Part shown: piece by piece, positions 5,632 through 13,902 of the stretch
Numbering within the stretch: position 1 is the stretch's first letter
How the letters are laid out: each line of letters begins with the position of its first letter
IMG/VR virus record: IMGVR_UViG_3300032287_002173
Coordinates: 1 to 21,119 of that record
Strand: one strand, 5' to 3'
DNA: 21,119 bases
Origin: a virus
Position numbers and translations under genes: made by a program
The notes under the pieces: generated by a model
Seen by the model: the letters and a program-made list of their open reading frames with translations, nothing else
What the model was told of the DNA's origin: nothing
Databases searched by the model: none

Positions 5632-6762
5632 CTAACTAACTTGGCAAACTCTAGCCGTGCTACTGGAAGCAGAAAACACGGCGGTATGTAGAAGCGATAA
5701 CTGCCCCTGCGGACACTCCCAATAATCTCCACTAGATAAGCGAACTTGATATGAAATAGTGGTGCACGTTGCACCGCTGGAAATGAAAAGATTGCCCGGC
5801 CCTTCCGAAAATACCGTCAGCACTTCCCTGCCCGCTACTGCCGAGGCGAGGGTGGTGGACGCCGTGGTGCTGGTAAAGTTGGTATTAGATACTGCCGTGC
5901 CTTGGAGCGGGTAGAATGTGACTACGCTGTTAGAGATCGAGGCGGTGACCGATCCAATCTGTGCCGTGCCTGCGACTAAAGCAGGTAGAGATCCGATGGT
6001 GATAGAGTTGCCGATAGTAACTGACGCAATGCTAATCGCCTGCGTGGCGGGGAAATTAGAAATGGATGCCGTGACGCTTCCGATCTGTGCTGTGCCAGCG
6101 GTGAGAGCGTTCAAAAGGAAAACAGGAACACTTCCCCAGTTGGTAAATCCTGCGGCTATTTGTGTTCCAGCTTGTTCAAAATCTGTACTAGTTGTTAGGT
6201 CTGGCAGTACACCAACCGTCACCGTGCCAGAGATGGGAACCGTTCCGCTAATTGATGCGGTTACAGAGCCGATCTGTGCCGTCCCTGCTCCGATTGTGAC
6301 TGTCCCCGCTCCAATCGTCACCACCCCAATGCGGTTTGTGCCAGCGGGCAAGGAAGGGATAGAGCCAACTGTAACTCCATTTACTCCAAAAGCGTTTGCA
6401 CCATTTGCATTGAAAACTACCGCTCCAACTAGATTTTCATCGGCTAAAAAATCGTCTTTTAAATATATAGGAAGATTGCTCGCCGTAACCGAGCCAGAGA
6501 TTCCGCTTACCTGATCGTCGTAGTAGATGACGAGGGCGGCCGTAGTAGTCAAGCCGGCGGTAGTCGCCACCAGAGTAAGGGCGGTATTTGCACCCGACGT
6601 AAAGGCGGAAGCTGTAACTGAGCTATCCGCAAAGTTATACATGATCCGCCCGCGATCCGCCGCCGTCACAAGCAAAAGCTGGTCGCGATCAATGTTTAGC
6701 CCAGTGAGCGTAAGGACGTTAGTGGCGGGCGAGTAAGAATAATTAGGCCAGATCTGTTTCAT
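5632..6762 (-). CDS. repetitive tail fibre protein
   Basis: A 376-residue protein starting MKQIWPNYSYSPATNVLTLTG. The ATG at 6762 is preferred to one at 6792 because AAGGAG lies 9 bases before it. The N-terminal domain (to about 100) is beta-rich. Residues about 115-285 are low-complexity beta repeats rich in G, T, V, I and S, including three copies of GTAQIGSVTASIS and several GTVTIG units, as in trimeric fibre shafts. A C-terminal domain of about 100 residues follows. Likely a fibre or baseplate-attached spike. Confidence 0.7.
   Translation of the reverse strand: MKQIWPNYSYSPATNVLTLTGLNIDRDQLLLVTAADRGRIMYNFADSSVTASAFTSGANTALTLVATTAGLTTTAALVIYYDDQVSGISGSVTASNLPIYLKDDFLADENLVGAVVFNANGANAFGVNGVTVGSIPSLPAGTNRIGVVTIGAGTVTIGAGTAQIGSVTASISGTVPISGTVTVGVLPDLTTSTDFEQAGTQIAAGFTNWGSVPVFLLNALTAGTAQIGSVTASISNFPATQAISIASVTIGNSITIGSLPALVAGTAQIGSVTASISNSVVTFYPLQGTAVSNTNFTSTTASTTLASAVAGREVLTVFSEGPGNLFISSGATCTTISYQVRLSSGDYWECPQGQLSLLHTAVFSASSSTARVCQVS
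5936..6291 (-). repeat. intragenic repeat units encoding GTAQIGSVTASIS
   Basis: Three imperfect DNA copies around 5936-5973, 6064-6102 and 6253-6291 encode the same 13 residues with silent differences. This indicates old duplication kept by selection at the protein level rather than recent slippage. Confidence 0.7.
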
Positions 6763-6778
6763 TTTCTTGTGCTCCTTG

Positions 6779-6913
6779 TCATCCCAAGGCAATCGCTAGG
6801 GCAACTGCCGTGCCAGTGGTTACGCCTGCAGCCCCAGGCGTGCCTGCCACAATCGGCGTCCCTACGGCAACCGTAATGCTAGCAGGCCCGCAGACTGTGG
6901 CGGTGATAGGCAT
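6779..6913 (-). CDS. 44-residue Gly/Ala/Val/Thr-rich small protein
   Basis: MPITATVCGPASITVAVGTP to ALAIALG. Its ATG sits in the stop codon of the upstream gene (TAATG). The content resembles a fragment of a beta-repeat fibre or a very small structural protein. No family recognised. Confidence 0.5.
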   Translation of the reverse strand: MPITATVCGPASITVAVGTPIVAGTPGAAGVTTGTAVALAIALG

Positions 6914-7248
6914 TATTCAGTCACCTCGCCTGCAATGGATACCGATCCTTGCAGTAGGCGGATTTTAGTGGCGGCTGATGTAGTAAGAAGCAGATCCCAC
7001 TTTCCGCCGCTGATAGGTAGGGCGGAGGCCGTAGCTGCGTTCAACGCCAGGGTAAGGCTGCCCGTAGTGCCAGTAGCTGTGACAGCGGCAAATGAAGCCA
7101 GCAAATTGCCGTTGTAGGTATCACGGATCTGAGCGGCTGCGGTTGCGCCAGCCAGCGAATAAGTCGCACCCGTGCCGTCTTTAACTGCTACTTCCAAGGC
7201 AAGATCGACGCCTTGTTCTATAGTTAAATTATATACGCCAGCGGCCAT
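6913..7248 (-). CDS. small beta-sandwich tail/baseplate protein
   Basis: A 111-residue protein beginning MAAGVYNLTIEQGVDLALEV. The pattern 'IEQG....L...VKDGTGATYSLAGATAAAQIRD' is the common phage motif of a small beta-sandwich (as in BppU-like N-domains: IEQGATF ... dLtGyta.mqIR). Such proteins lie near fibre genes and probably form part of the distal tail. Exact role unknown. The stop overlaps the 44-residue gene. Confidence 0.6.
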   Translation of the reverse strand: MAAGVYNLTIEQGVDLALEVAVKDGTGATYSLAGATAAAQIRDTYNGNLLASFAAVTATGTTGSLTLALNAATASALPISGGKWDLLLTTSAATKIRLLQGSVSIAGEVTE

Positions 7249-7273
7249 ACTTCTGGATGGCGTGTGTCAAAGG

Positions 7274-8734
7274 CTAGTAACCGATGACAGTAATGCGGAA
7301 TGTGGCTGCGTTCTGCGTTTTGCTTGAGTTGGTTGCGTTAATTGCATCCACATGAACTTGATCTGTTGCAACTACATGCCCCAAAAATGAAAGACCTTCA
7401 GTAAGTCCGGCAGGAAGGCCAAGCAATACTATGTCGTTAACCAAAGCCCCGGTAACCGATACCGTAATGGAAGATGATGCATTATTTGGAACACTTCCAA
7501 AGTTTAATGATGTTGTTACGTTAATAGTTTCTGTGGATTGCGGCAGTACGCCGTAAGTCGCAGACGAAGCAAACAAGCCAACATTTATTAAACCAGATAC
7601 GACATTGATATCAGATTGCGGGCTGGATTTAGAGACGAAATTGGAGTTAGTTTCCGTTTTTGTGTAGTACGAATCTCGCGCACCTGGGACACTGCTTCCG
7701 GCCGTGATTAAGTCTTTACGTATGGTGACGCCTCCTTGGTAGATAGTCTTAGGCGTACCGCCTTGAGTAAGCTCAATTTCTAAGGTTGGCGTAATGGTGG
7801 TTTCACCTGAATCAGCAAAGGCGTCCTCAACCTCTGCCGTGTTAATGGTGAGAGTGGTTTGTCGCATTGGAATGAACTGAATCCCGCTTGCGTCCAAAGC
7901 CAAAGAGGTCGTGATATTTGTAAGGCCGAGGCGACCCGTAAATCCAATAATATACCCGCCCTTTCCATTCTCTTGCACACTGATATTTGAAGTAATCGCA
8001 CTAATGCCAGCAGAGATCGCCGCTTGAACGGATACGGCCGACTGAAAAAGTGGAATTGCCGTGGTGGCATTAGACCCGAAAACTAATGCAAACGATCCCC
8101 CGCGAGCCAGCGGCCCGACTGTCAGCTCATAAGTTTCGTTTAAGGCCGACGTTCCATTTTGCAACAAGGTTAGCGCAAGCTCACCAGCCGTAGGTGTGGC
8201 AGTAAATGTATCCGCGTATACAATCGGATTGCGTACTAATTTGACTACTTGCTGTGCCTCTATGCTGGTAGCTGGATTACGACGAGTGCTAATAAGCACT
8301 GAGCTGCTAGGGAAAAGCGTAAATGTATCCGGGCCAAAGGACATAGCTGTGTTTGGCTGGGTGGCTGTAAGCAAATAAGAACCGTAGGAATCAGTGCCAT
8401 ACAAAGCCACCGTAGAAACATTGTTTGAGATGGCGTTATAAACCGAGATAGCGGTGGCGTTATATGCGATTGCGGAGGAAGTAATGCCGTTAATCGCGAG
8501 CTTGAACGAACCGCCAGACGGTACTTCCTCGATATTCCCAATGCCAGCCTTTAAACTTGAGCTTCCAAAATCAATATCATCCAGCGAACCATTTGCCTTT
8601 TTCTCAAGCAACCGCAAGCGGAGCGTGTAGGCATCGTTTCTGGTAAATGTAGGCAACGCCCCGCCAATAACGCTCCCGCCGTCGATAAGCTGGCCGGAAG
8701 ATGTGTCGATGTATAGGTCTAGTGTAGAGGCCAT
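7274..8734 (-). CDS. large distal tail / fibre protein
   Basis: A 486-residue beta-rich protein starting MASTLDLYIDTSSGQLIDGG. Residues 1-45 look like an attachment domain; the central part (about 60-330) has internal similarity, with segments such as GGSFKLAINGITSSAIAYNATAI and GGSFALVFGSNATTAIPLFQ that read as repeated modules. The stretch YYTKTETNSNFVSK (about 360) is a short YTK.ET.......K segment like those before fibre C-termini. A C-terminal beta domain with GLPAGLTEGLSFLGHVVATDQVHVDAIN follows, similar in style to the small protein that often caps such fibres. Enzymatic motifs are not seen. Confidence 0.6.
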   Translation of the reverse strand: MASTLDLYIDTSSGQLIDGGSVIGGALPTFTRNDAYTLRLRLLEKKANGSLDDIDFGSSSLKAGIGNIEEVPSGGSFKLAINGITSSAIAYNATAISVYNAISNNVSTVALYGTDSYGSYLLTATQPNTAMSFGPDTFTLFPSSSVLISTRRNPATSIEAQQVVKLVRNPIVYADTFTATPTAGELALTLLQNGTSALNETYELTVGPLARGGSFALVFGSNATTAIPLFQSAVSVQAAISAGISAITSNISVQENGKGGYIIGFTGRLGLTNITTSLALDASGIQFIPMRQTTLTINTAEVEDAFADSGETTITPTLEIELTQGGTPKTIYQGGVTIRKDLITAGSSVPGARDSYYTKTETNSNFVSKSSPQSDINVVSGLINVGLFASSATYGVLPQSTETINVTTSLNFGSVPNNASSSITVSVTGALVNDIVLLGLPAGLTEGLSFLGHVVATDQVHVDAINATNSSKTQNAATFRITVIGY

Positions 8735-8750
8735 TTAGGCAGCGGAAGTG

Positions 8751-9290
8751 TCAATCTGTTTCCCATCGAATTGTTCCACCGGTAAATGGAAAAGTTGGGC
8801 CGTACCCGCAAGAAATCCAACCCACAAAAAATGCTCCGAATGGAATTGGTAGTGTAAGGGTTGTCCCACCACTCGCATAACTTCTAACAAAGCCATTATC
8901 AGGAGCAAATACTCCGTGCTCCCAAGCTCCACCAGATATAACTAGCCTTCCAGAAGTTGCCTTTGTTATGTTTAGACCTGGCCCTAGCAATTCTCCCGGG
9001 CCGGCTGTAAATGGCTGGAATGTATTTAAAATATTTGGTTTAATAAATTCAAATCCATAATCATCTGTTACTATTATTGGAGCAGGCGGCGTAGCCCCGC
9101 CTGCAACTGACTGTAAATAGCTAACCCGCGTCCCGTCATAATGCGGCTCGACATACATTCCATTCCCAGCCGTGAGCTTATATTGCCGTAAAAGATCAGC
9201 GGCGTATTCCGTGCGATTGATAATGTCATTAACCAGATCGGTGGTCAGCGTTGTCCCACTAGCCACCTTCGACAGCCGTGGCCGAATCAT
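8751..9290 (-). CDS. tail protein with helical N-terminal module
   Basis: A 179-residue protein. Residues 12-50 (TTLTTDLVNDIINRTEYAADLLRQYKLTAGNGMYVEP) form a helix followed by a short beta unit and resemble the next gene upstream (9287-9514). Residues 60-179 are Gly-, Thr- and aromatic-rich beta sequence and become AT-rich in base composition. Starts by ATGA overlap with the upstream gene. Probably a distal tail component; no family recognised. Confidence 0.5.
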   Translation of the reverse strand: MIRPRLSKVASGTTLTTDLVNDIINRTEYAADLLRQYKLTAGNGMYVEPHYDGTRVSYLQSVAGGATPPAPIIVTDDYGFEFIKPNILNTFQPFTAGPGELLGPGLNITKATSGRLVISGGAWEHGVFAPDNGFVRSYASGGTTLTLPIPFGAFFVGWISCGYGPTFPFTGGTIRWETD

Positions 9291-9514
9291 TGTGTAACTG
9301 CGTTAATGACCGCACCTTGAGCCGTGAAGTTTATCTGAATGTTGTTCCCTGCGATTGGTTTCTGGGATTGAGCCACCAGAACCAAGTCCTCAATTCTATC
9401 AATGATGCTATTTATATAATCTGCGGAGATACCGACGCCGTCTGGTGTTGGGCGAATGGTGCGGAGCGGCTGACTTTTACCCGGTAGCTTTGACGGTGAA
9501 GGATTTTCGGCCAT
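9287..9514 (-). CDS. small tail protein, paralogue of the adjacent N-terminal module
   Basis: A 75-residue protein starting MAENPSPSKLPGKS. Residues about 31-70 (DYINSIIDRIEDLVLVAQSQKPIAGNNIQINF) align by eye with LVNDIINRTEYAADLLRQYKLTAGNGMYVEP of the next gene. AAGG stands just before the ATG. It reads as an adaptor made of a helix plus a short strand unit; function unknown. Confidence 0.5.
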   Translation of the reverse strand: MAENPSPSKLPGKSQPLRTIRPTPDGVGISADYINSIIDRIEDLVLVAQSQKPIAGNNIQINFTAQGAVINAVTQ

Positions 9515-9518
9515 AACC

Positions 9519-10346
9519 TTAGAACGAGTAATTTACATCAGAGAAGGAATTGACCTTTGCGAAGTTGATCGTGCCGTCGGTCTGATAAAATATGTCTGTG
9601 CCACGGAAGTATTCGGTAAACTGTTCCTCAATCTGGTTGAATAATCCTCTGCGTTGAAAGCTGATCCCGCTCTGAACATATCCAGCATAGATCCATTCGT
9701 GCAAAGGAGCGTAACTAACAATCGGCGGCAGCGCTATGCCACCGATGCCTACTGGATTTGCTTTTATGTATGATTCAAAAGCAACATTAGCGGCGGCTTG
9801 AGCCTCAGCAGTATTTTTGCTGCGTCGATATTCCCTAGCTCTTGGATTGGGCGGTAAAGTTATTCCGTTAATGCTTGTTGGCATTAACCGTTTTGTGGGA
9901 AGCGTGAGGCTTGTCCCGCCAAGGTTAAGCGAAATATTGCCGCCTTTAAGCGTATCAAATAAGGAATCTTGCGTGATGTATTTAACAACGATGGCCGCAT
10001 CTGCCCCAAACACGCCCACGCCTGGCTGGCCCACTGCGGTAATGTAGGCGGAAGGCAAGCCAGATGCGTAATCTAGCCCGACGTAGGTAACGATTAGATC
10101 GGCAAGATCGCCATCTAGGGGATTCACGGCCGTGGTTTCGACAAGCATCCTCGTGTATTTTGTCGATGCTGTAGAGAAAGCGCTGTGCGTAACGCCTGTA
10201 TCCGGCTCAAGTGATCCAATATCCGCAAGGCGAATCGTATAGTTTTCGACGAGCGTTACTAATCCGTCTACTGACGTTGACCGGCTGGCCTTGCGGAGAA
10301 CCTTACCGCCAGCGTTCAGCACCGTATTGACTATGCTAACAGCCAT
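9519..10346 (-). CDS. distal tail / baseplate protein
   Basis: A 275-residue protein directly after the tape measure gene (one base between them), the usual place of the distal tail protein. The sequence is mixed alpha/beta: VENYTIRLADIGSLEPDTGVTHSAF in the first 60 residues, RKAS/RRSKNTAEAQAAANVAFESY as a helix near 180-205, and an aromatic-rich C-terminus (GTDIFYQTDGTINFAKVNSFSDVNYSF). No enzymatic motif. The role is inferred from gene order. Confidence 0.5.
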   Translation of the reverse strand: MAVSIVNTVLNAGGKVLRKASRSTSVDGLVTLVENYTIRLADIGSLEPDTGVTHSAFSTASTKYTRMLVETTAVNPLDGDLADLIVTYVGLDYASGLPSAYITAVGQPGVGVFGADAAIVVKYITQDSLFDTLKGGNISLNLGGTSLTLPTKRLMPTSINGITLPPNPRAREYRRSKNTAEAQAAANVAFESYIKANPVGIGGIALPPIVSYAPLHEWIYAGYVQSGISFQRRGLFNQIEEQFTEYFRGTDIFYQTDGTINFAKVNSFSDVNYSF

Positions 10347-10347
10347 A

Positions 10348-11694
10348 TCAATAAGCCGATTTCAAGATCGGTACTCCTAGCTTGTCATCGATTTTCGTTA
10401 AGATATTTGAAACGATTTTCTGCATGGTATTAAAGCTGTTGAGCAGATCGGTATTTTGTTGCCTCTGCAAATCGCCCTCGGTTTGCGTAAGTGCATTTAT
10501 TTGCTCATTATCTCTGAAGCTGCGACGTTCCCCTGGGGTTGCGCCAATGCCGGAAATTAGGGATATATCGGTCTGCCTTTGTTGCTGTTGCCTTTGAATA
10601 TCAATCTGCCGAATCAGCCCACCCATGCCCATGCGTTCAGCGGCGGCCCTCACGCGATCTAGGATAGTTCCAGACGCCTCCATCCCGCGCATTACCAGCT
10701 CCCTGTTTTTGATGGCAGTTTCTTTTTCAAGCTGAAGGATTCTGCTTTTCTCGTCTCTTGCGAACTCCGCATCGCGCATCATGCGATCAAAGATTGTCTT
10801 ATCGCGATTGGCTTCAAGTCTTGCGGCCTCTTGAATGTCGTAAATTTCCTCATCGTACAGTTTTTTGTCTAACTTTTTCTTTTCCTCAACTACGGCCGCC
10901 ATGGCGTCTGCGCTTTCTGTAACGTCCATCGCGCCCTTGCCGGACTTTCCCGATCCTGGCTTAGTTTGATCGAAGAATTTGATCAGAGGTCTTATCGCGG
11001 CAAACCTGGCATAAGCCTCTACTGCGTCCATGATGGCTGTGGCAGTAACTCCGAAAACGATAGTTACTAAGTTTTGAAAGCCTTTCAAGGAATCAGACAG
11101 TGCAGAAAGGCTGGCGATTTGCTGATCTGTATATACGCCAATCGCTTCACCTTGCTCAATAATCGTGGCAGATCCTTGGTTAAGAACTTTGATAAGATCG
11201 GTTTGGGCCTTTCCAAGCAGTTCATTTACGATAATGAATTGACGTCCCTCATTCGCCCCGCTGGCAAAGCTATCGGATATTTTAAGCAATATATCCTCAG
11301 GCTGCATTGATCGCAGTTCATCTAAACTAATTTTTACCTCGGCAAATGTGTTGGCCAGCCCAGTGTCGCCAGCTAATGCTTTTTGCTGGGCTAGTGAGAG
11401 CTTGTTTAAGCCTGCTGATACCTGGTCAATTCCGCTGCCAAAGACCGAGGCGGCGTTGCCAAGTAGTTGTAGCTTGCTTGCAGATATGCCGAATTTTTCC
11501 GCAATATCCTGCAGCTGATCGCCCTTCTCAATCGCGCTAGAAAAGCCTGCGATGATTTTGTCGAATGCAAAAGCGCCAGCTATTAATGTGCCGGTCGTCT
11601 TAGCAAAACGCGTCACAGAGCTTTGAGCCGTAGCCAAGCCACGATCAAAGCCGGATGCGTCAAGTGCGAGCTTGGCTGTTGCTGTTGCGTCCAT
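10348..11694 (-). CDS. tape measure protein
   Basis: A 448-residue protein that should set tail length and be ejected with the DNA. The N-terminus (LALDASGFDRGLATAQSSVTRFAKTTGTLIAGAFAFDKI) is the classic tape-measure opening, with one hydrophobic segment. Residues about 50-200 are helical with EKFGISASKLQLLGNAASVFG; there is a second hydrophobic segment near 205-225 (FQNLVTIVFGVTATAIMDAV), then a long charged coiled coil (about 260-430, KKKLDKKLYDEEIYDIQEAARLE). At roughly 1.5 angstrom per residue the tail would be near 65-70 nm, short for a siphovirus. The ATG overlaps the upstream stop (TAATG). Confidence 0.82.
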   Translation of the reverse strand: MDATATAKLALDASGFDRGLATAQSSVTRFAKTTGTLIAGAFAFDKIIAGFSSAIEKGDQLQDIAEKFGISASKLQLLGNAASVFGSGIDQVSAGLNKLSLAQQKALAGDTGLANTFAEVKISLDELRSMQPEDILLKISDSFASGANEGRQFIIVNELLGKAQTDLIKVLNQGSATIIEQGEAIGVYTDQQIASLSALSDSLKGFQNLVTIVFGVTATAIMDAVEAYARFAAIRPLIKFFDQTKPGSGKSGKGAMDVTESADAMAAVVEEKKKLDKKLYDEEIYDIQEAARLEANRDKTIFDRMMRDAEFARDEKSRILQLEKETAIKNRELVMRGMEASGTILDRVRAAAERMGMGGLIRQIDIQRQQQQRQTDISLISGIGATPGERRSFRDNEQINALTQTEGDLQRQQNTDLLNSFNTMQKIVSNILTKIDDKLGVPILKSAY

Positions 11695-12548
11695 TATAGG
11701 CCCGCCTTTTTGCGCTCATAATTAGCTATGATAGACAGCCGCTTGATCATTTTTATCACCTGTATGTCAATGGACTTCTGGACTGTGGATTTGCTGATTA
11801 CGTTAGCTATCCATGGGATTGTATTTGTCATTGAAATATAGGGCTTTGAGAAAGCGGCTATCTTTACTTGCGACCTATCCACCACGCGACCGCCGCCGGT
11901 GTGTCTATATACCCATTTTGGGATACCCCTGAATCCTCCCAGAATGCCAGCACAGACGGCCCAGCCTGACTTTGCGATACCTACGTTTCCACGCTTTTGC
12001 TTAAAGTATCTAGCCAGCTCGGTTTCCTTTGTGACGACCTGACGTACAAACTGATTTTTAGGCACTCGCCTATTCTTCCCAAACCTTGCGTTTTCATGGG
12101 CACTACCGCGATCAAACTCTCCAATCCTTGTATATACGTAAGGTTTATAATTCAGCCTATCGATTAAAGCCTGTGCCGCAGTCTGCGCACCGACTCCCTT
12201 TTTGCCCTTACCAAATGATTTGCCCAGGACAAGGGCGGCCAAAGCTGCGGCCGCTTGTTTTGCGTTTTGCGTTTTTGTTTTACCGGTGGGAATAGGAAGC
12301 GATCCAATTTCACGCACGGCCGTCGAGCCAGTTTTGTAAACGCGATCAATATCCCTAGTCACGGCCTTCTCGCCTATTGTCTTTGCCTTTGCATTTAATC
12401 CAAAAGGCTGGGTGGAATTAGCCAGGCTGACGCAAAGGGATCGAGCCTGTATTCGCATTTCCTTGGCGGCCTCAAGTTTTGTATTCCCCACAAAAGCCTT
12501 TAGAGCTTGTTGCAGTCTGATCGGATTGATCGTAAGGCTAGCGCTCAT
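11694..12548 (-). CDS. minor tail protein, unknown family
   Basis: A 284-residue, very basic protein between GT and the tape measure. It has Lys/Arg-rich stretches (GKSFGKGKKGVGAQTAA, FGKNRRVPKNQFVRQ) and a C-terminal basic helix (KMIKRLSIIANYERKK). I do not recognise the family. The position suggests a minor tail or tail-tip protein; overlaps on both sides (ATGA, TAATG) make it part of the same translational chain. Confidence 0.6.
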   Translation of the reverse strand: MSASLTINPIRLQQALKAFVGNTKLEAAKEMRIQARSLCVSLANSTQPFGLNAKAKTIGEKAVTRDIDRVYKTGSTAVREIGSLPIPTGKTKTQNAKQAAAALAALVLGKSFGKGKKGVGAQTAAQALIDRLNYKPYVYTRIGEFDRGSAHENARFGKNRRVPKNQFVRQVVTKETELARYFKQKRGNVGIAKSGWAVCAGILGGFRGIPKWVYRHTGGGRVVDRSQVKIAAFSKPYISMTNTIPWIANVISKSTVQKSIDIQVIKMIKRLSIIANYERKKAGL

Positions 12549-12760
12549 AGTCCTAACGCTTTCTCCATGTCACGGAGATCCGAGCCAACTACTGCGTAAG
12601 GCCGGCGCAACTTGGCCCCGTTCATGTACATAAAAACGTGTTCTGCCTGATGGACTAAATGCAGGGGTATGTCCCATAAGATTGTTTCCATTGACCAGCC
12701 CGTCTCTTTTGCCAGGACGAACACGCACGAGGCGGTTCCGCCTGGCGTTACTCGTTTCCC
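12545..12760 (-). CDS. T extension of tail assembly chaperone, made by -1 frameshift
   Basis: After slipping at GGGAAAC (12760-12754) the ribosome would read 69 more residues (RVTPGGTASCVFVLAKETGWSM ... DLRDMEKALGL) and stop with TGA at 12547-12545, overlapping the next ATG. The fused G-T product would be about 195 residues. AKETGWSMETILWDIPLHLV has the look of lambda gpT-like and other tail chaperone C-domains. There is no good separate start near the 5' end; an internal ATG at SME is the only alternative. In lambda-like siphophages the G:GT ratio controls tape measure-tail tube assembly; neighbours here (tail tube, tape measure) agree. Confidence 0.8.
   Translation of the reverse strand, partial: GKRVTPGGTASCVFVLAKETGWSMETILWDIPLHLVHQAEHVFMYMNGAKLRRPYAVVGSDLRDMEKALGL
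12736..12760 (-). promoter_or_regulatory. programmed -1 frameshift site
   Basis: The slippery heptamer G-GGA-AAC lies in the zero frame of the G gene two codons before its TAA stop (12750-12748). Ten bases downstream begins AGGCG-GAAC-CGCCT, a 5-bp hairpin that could stimulate slipping. Lambda uses GGGAAAG at the same place in G-GT. The -1 frame then stays open for 69 codons. Confidence 0.82.
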
Positions 12761-13131
12761 GGCGGCTGCGGTACGCCGGACGGAATCACATTAACCTTTG
12801 GCTTGTTGGATTCGTTTAGAATGCTTGCGACTAGAAGGCTGGCCGTATCCCGATCCTGTTCAGTCATCGTCTCAGACCATTCCATCACCTTATCTCGGAA
12901 TGCCTCCTTATCCCACGCCAGCTTTAGGGCGGACTTACGATTTTTGGCCAGCAGGATGTGGATATAAACAAACGCATATACAAAGAAAATCGGGCTATCG
13001 GCCTCGTCACGAACTTGAATCATCAGCAGGCGGCTGCCCTCTGTGTATGCTGCGAGTTTTTGATCCTTGAAATATCGATCTGGCGATATGAACGCCTGAT
13101 CTAATTCTTGTTGTAGGTTTTCTTCGCTCAT
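12748..13131 (-). CDS. tail assembly chaperone, G-like
   Basis: A 127-residue, acidic helical protein (MSEENLQQELDQAFISPDRYF) ending in PSGVPQPPGNE. Size, place between tail tube and tape measure, and the slippery sequence before the stop identify it as the short product of a G/GT pair. It is cytoplasmic and not part of the virion in known systems. ATG overlaps the stop of the upstream gene (ATGA). Confidence 0.78.
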   Translation of the reverse strand: MSEENLQQELDQAFISPDRYFKDQKLAAYTEGSRLLMIQVRDEADSPIFFVYAFVYIHILLAKNRKSALKLAWDKEAFRDKVMEWSETMTEQDRDTASLLVASILNESNKPKVNVIPSGVPQPPGNE

Positions 13132-13505
13132 AGTTTTTTCAGCATCGCCCGCTTCAGTTCTGGGCTGGCCCGCTGACTGACGAGCAGGGTTTGCCCACCA
13201 CGTTGAATAGAGATAATTGGCTCTGCGGATCGCATCAAGCCCATCAGCGTTTCCCTATTTTCCAGCGCTGCCCTCACGTATCGAATCGGAGCCTCCTCAT
13301 CTGACTTCATGTTTGACCAGGTGCGTTCCATTTCAGCCTTTGCCTCTTCCCCGCCAGATATTGTGAACCAAAACGTGAACTGCTTTTGGCCTGTATCTTC
13401 TTTAATAATGCAAGTTACAGGATCCATCGGGCGCAACTTTGCGCCAAAGGCCGAGGCGGCGGCCGCTACCTTTATATTTGTCGTTCCCCAGAAGCTATCA
13501 ACCAT
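13128..13505 (-). CDS. small tail-region protein of unknown function
   Basis: A 125-residue protein between the tail tube and the G-like chaperone. The middle (KEDTGQKQFTFWFTISGGEEAKAEMERTWSN) is strand then helix; the end is basic (SPELKRAMLKKL). It may be a chaperone partner or tail accessory protein. Its start lies 15 bases after the hairpin terminator of the tail tube gene and has no clear Shine-Dalgarno (ATCCTAAAATG). Confidence 0.55.
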   Translation of the reverse strand: MVDSFWGTTNIKVAAAASAFGAKLRPMDPVTCIIKEDTGQKQFTFWFTISGGEEAKAEMERTWSNMKSDEEAPIRYVRAALENRETLMGLMRSAEPIISIQRGGQTLLVSQRASPELKRAMLKKL

Positions 13506-13516
13506 TTTAGGATCTC

Positions 13517-13538
13517 ATAAAACCCGCCGAGGCGGGTT
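13517..13538 (-). terminator. hairpin terminator after the tail tube gene
   Basis: On the minus strand AACCCGC-CTCG-GCGGGTT is followed by TTTTATGAG. The stop codon TAA of the tail tube gene is the start of the stem. A GC-rich stem with only four Ts would give partial termination, lowering expression of the chaperones relative to the tube protein. Confidence 0.7.
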
Positions 13539-13884
13539 AGCTCATATTAGGGAATCGAGTCGCAGATACGTCCACTGTTACAAACCCATCCGATGCCTTA
13601 TTTACTGTGACGCTGTCCACGATGATCTTACCGCCAGTGCTGGCCGCGTTGGCCAAGGTTGTTAGGACTGCTCCGGCCGTGGTGGCATAAGAACCTGTGA
13701 TCGTGGTGGAAAAGGCGAATGTATCAGTAGCGTTATAGACAGAAACTCCGACTACTTCCCCGCTGGAATTGCGAACTTCTGCACGTTCGGCGTTGCGAGT
13801 TTCAGTGAAAGATTGCACAAGCCCGCCAGCTTCAGCAGTGATACCGAAAAGAAGGCCAGATGTTCCGATTGTTGTGGCTGCCAT
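13537..13884 (-). CDS. major tail tube protein candidate
   Basis: A 115-residue, beta-rich protein, MAATTIGTSGLLFGITAEAG to RFPNMS. Strands such as ETRNAERAEVRNSSGEVVGVSVYN and KIIVDSVTVNKASDGFVTVDVSATRF fit a small tail tube fold. Position between a tail terminator-like gene and the G/GT chaperones is the conserved place of the tube protein. AAGG stands before the ATG and a terminator follows, both suiting a highly made protein. It is shorter than most tube proteins (about 150-250 residues). Confidence 0.65.
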   Translation of the reverse strand: MAATTIGTSGLLFGITAEAGGLVQSFTETRNAERAEVRNSSGEVVGVSVYNATDTFAFSTTITGSYATTAGAVLTTLANAASTGGKIIVDSVTVNKASDGFVTVDVSATRFPNMS

Positions 13885-13902
13885 ATTGCCTTAAATTTTG
13901 TG

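Noticed and set aside
5936-6291. Possible CRISPR-like array
   Set aside because: The repeats are imperfect, unevenly spaced and in frame in a fibre gene; they encode the same residues with silent changes.
5918-6514. 198-codon plus-strand open frame opposite the repetitive fibre gene
   Set aside because: Its repeated VTDPICAVPA-like units are only the complement of the fibre repeats.
8735-8932. 65-codon minus-strand open frame between fibre genes
   Set aside because: It lies inside the 179-residue gene in another frame and has no motif; the 179-residue frame is coupled to its upstream neighbour by an ATGA overlap.
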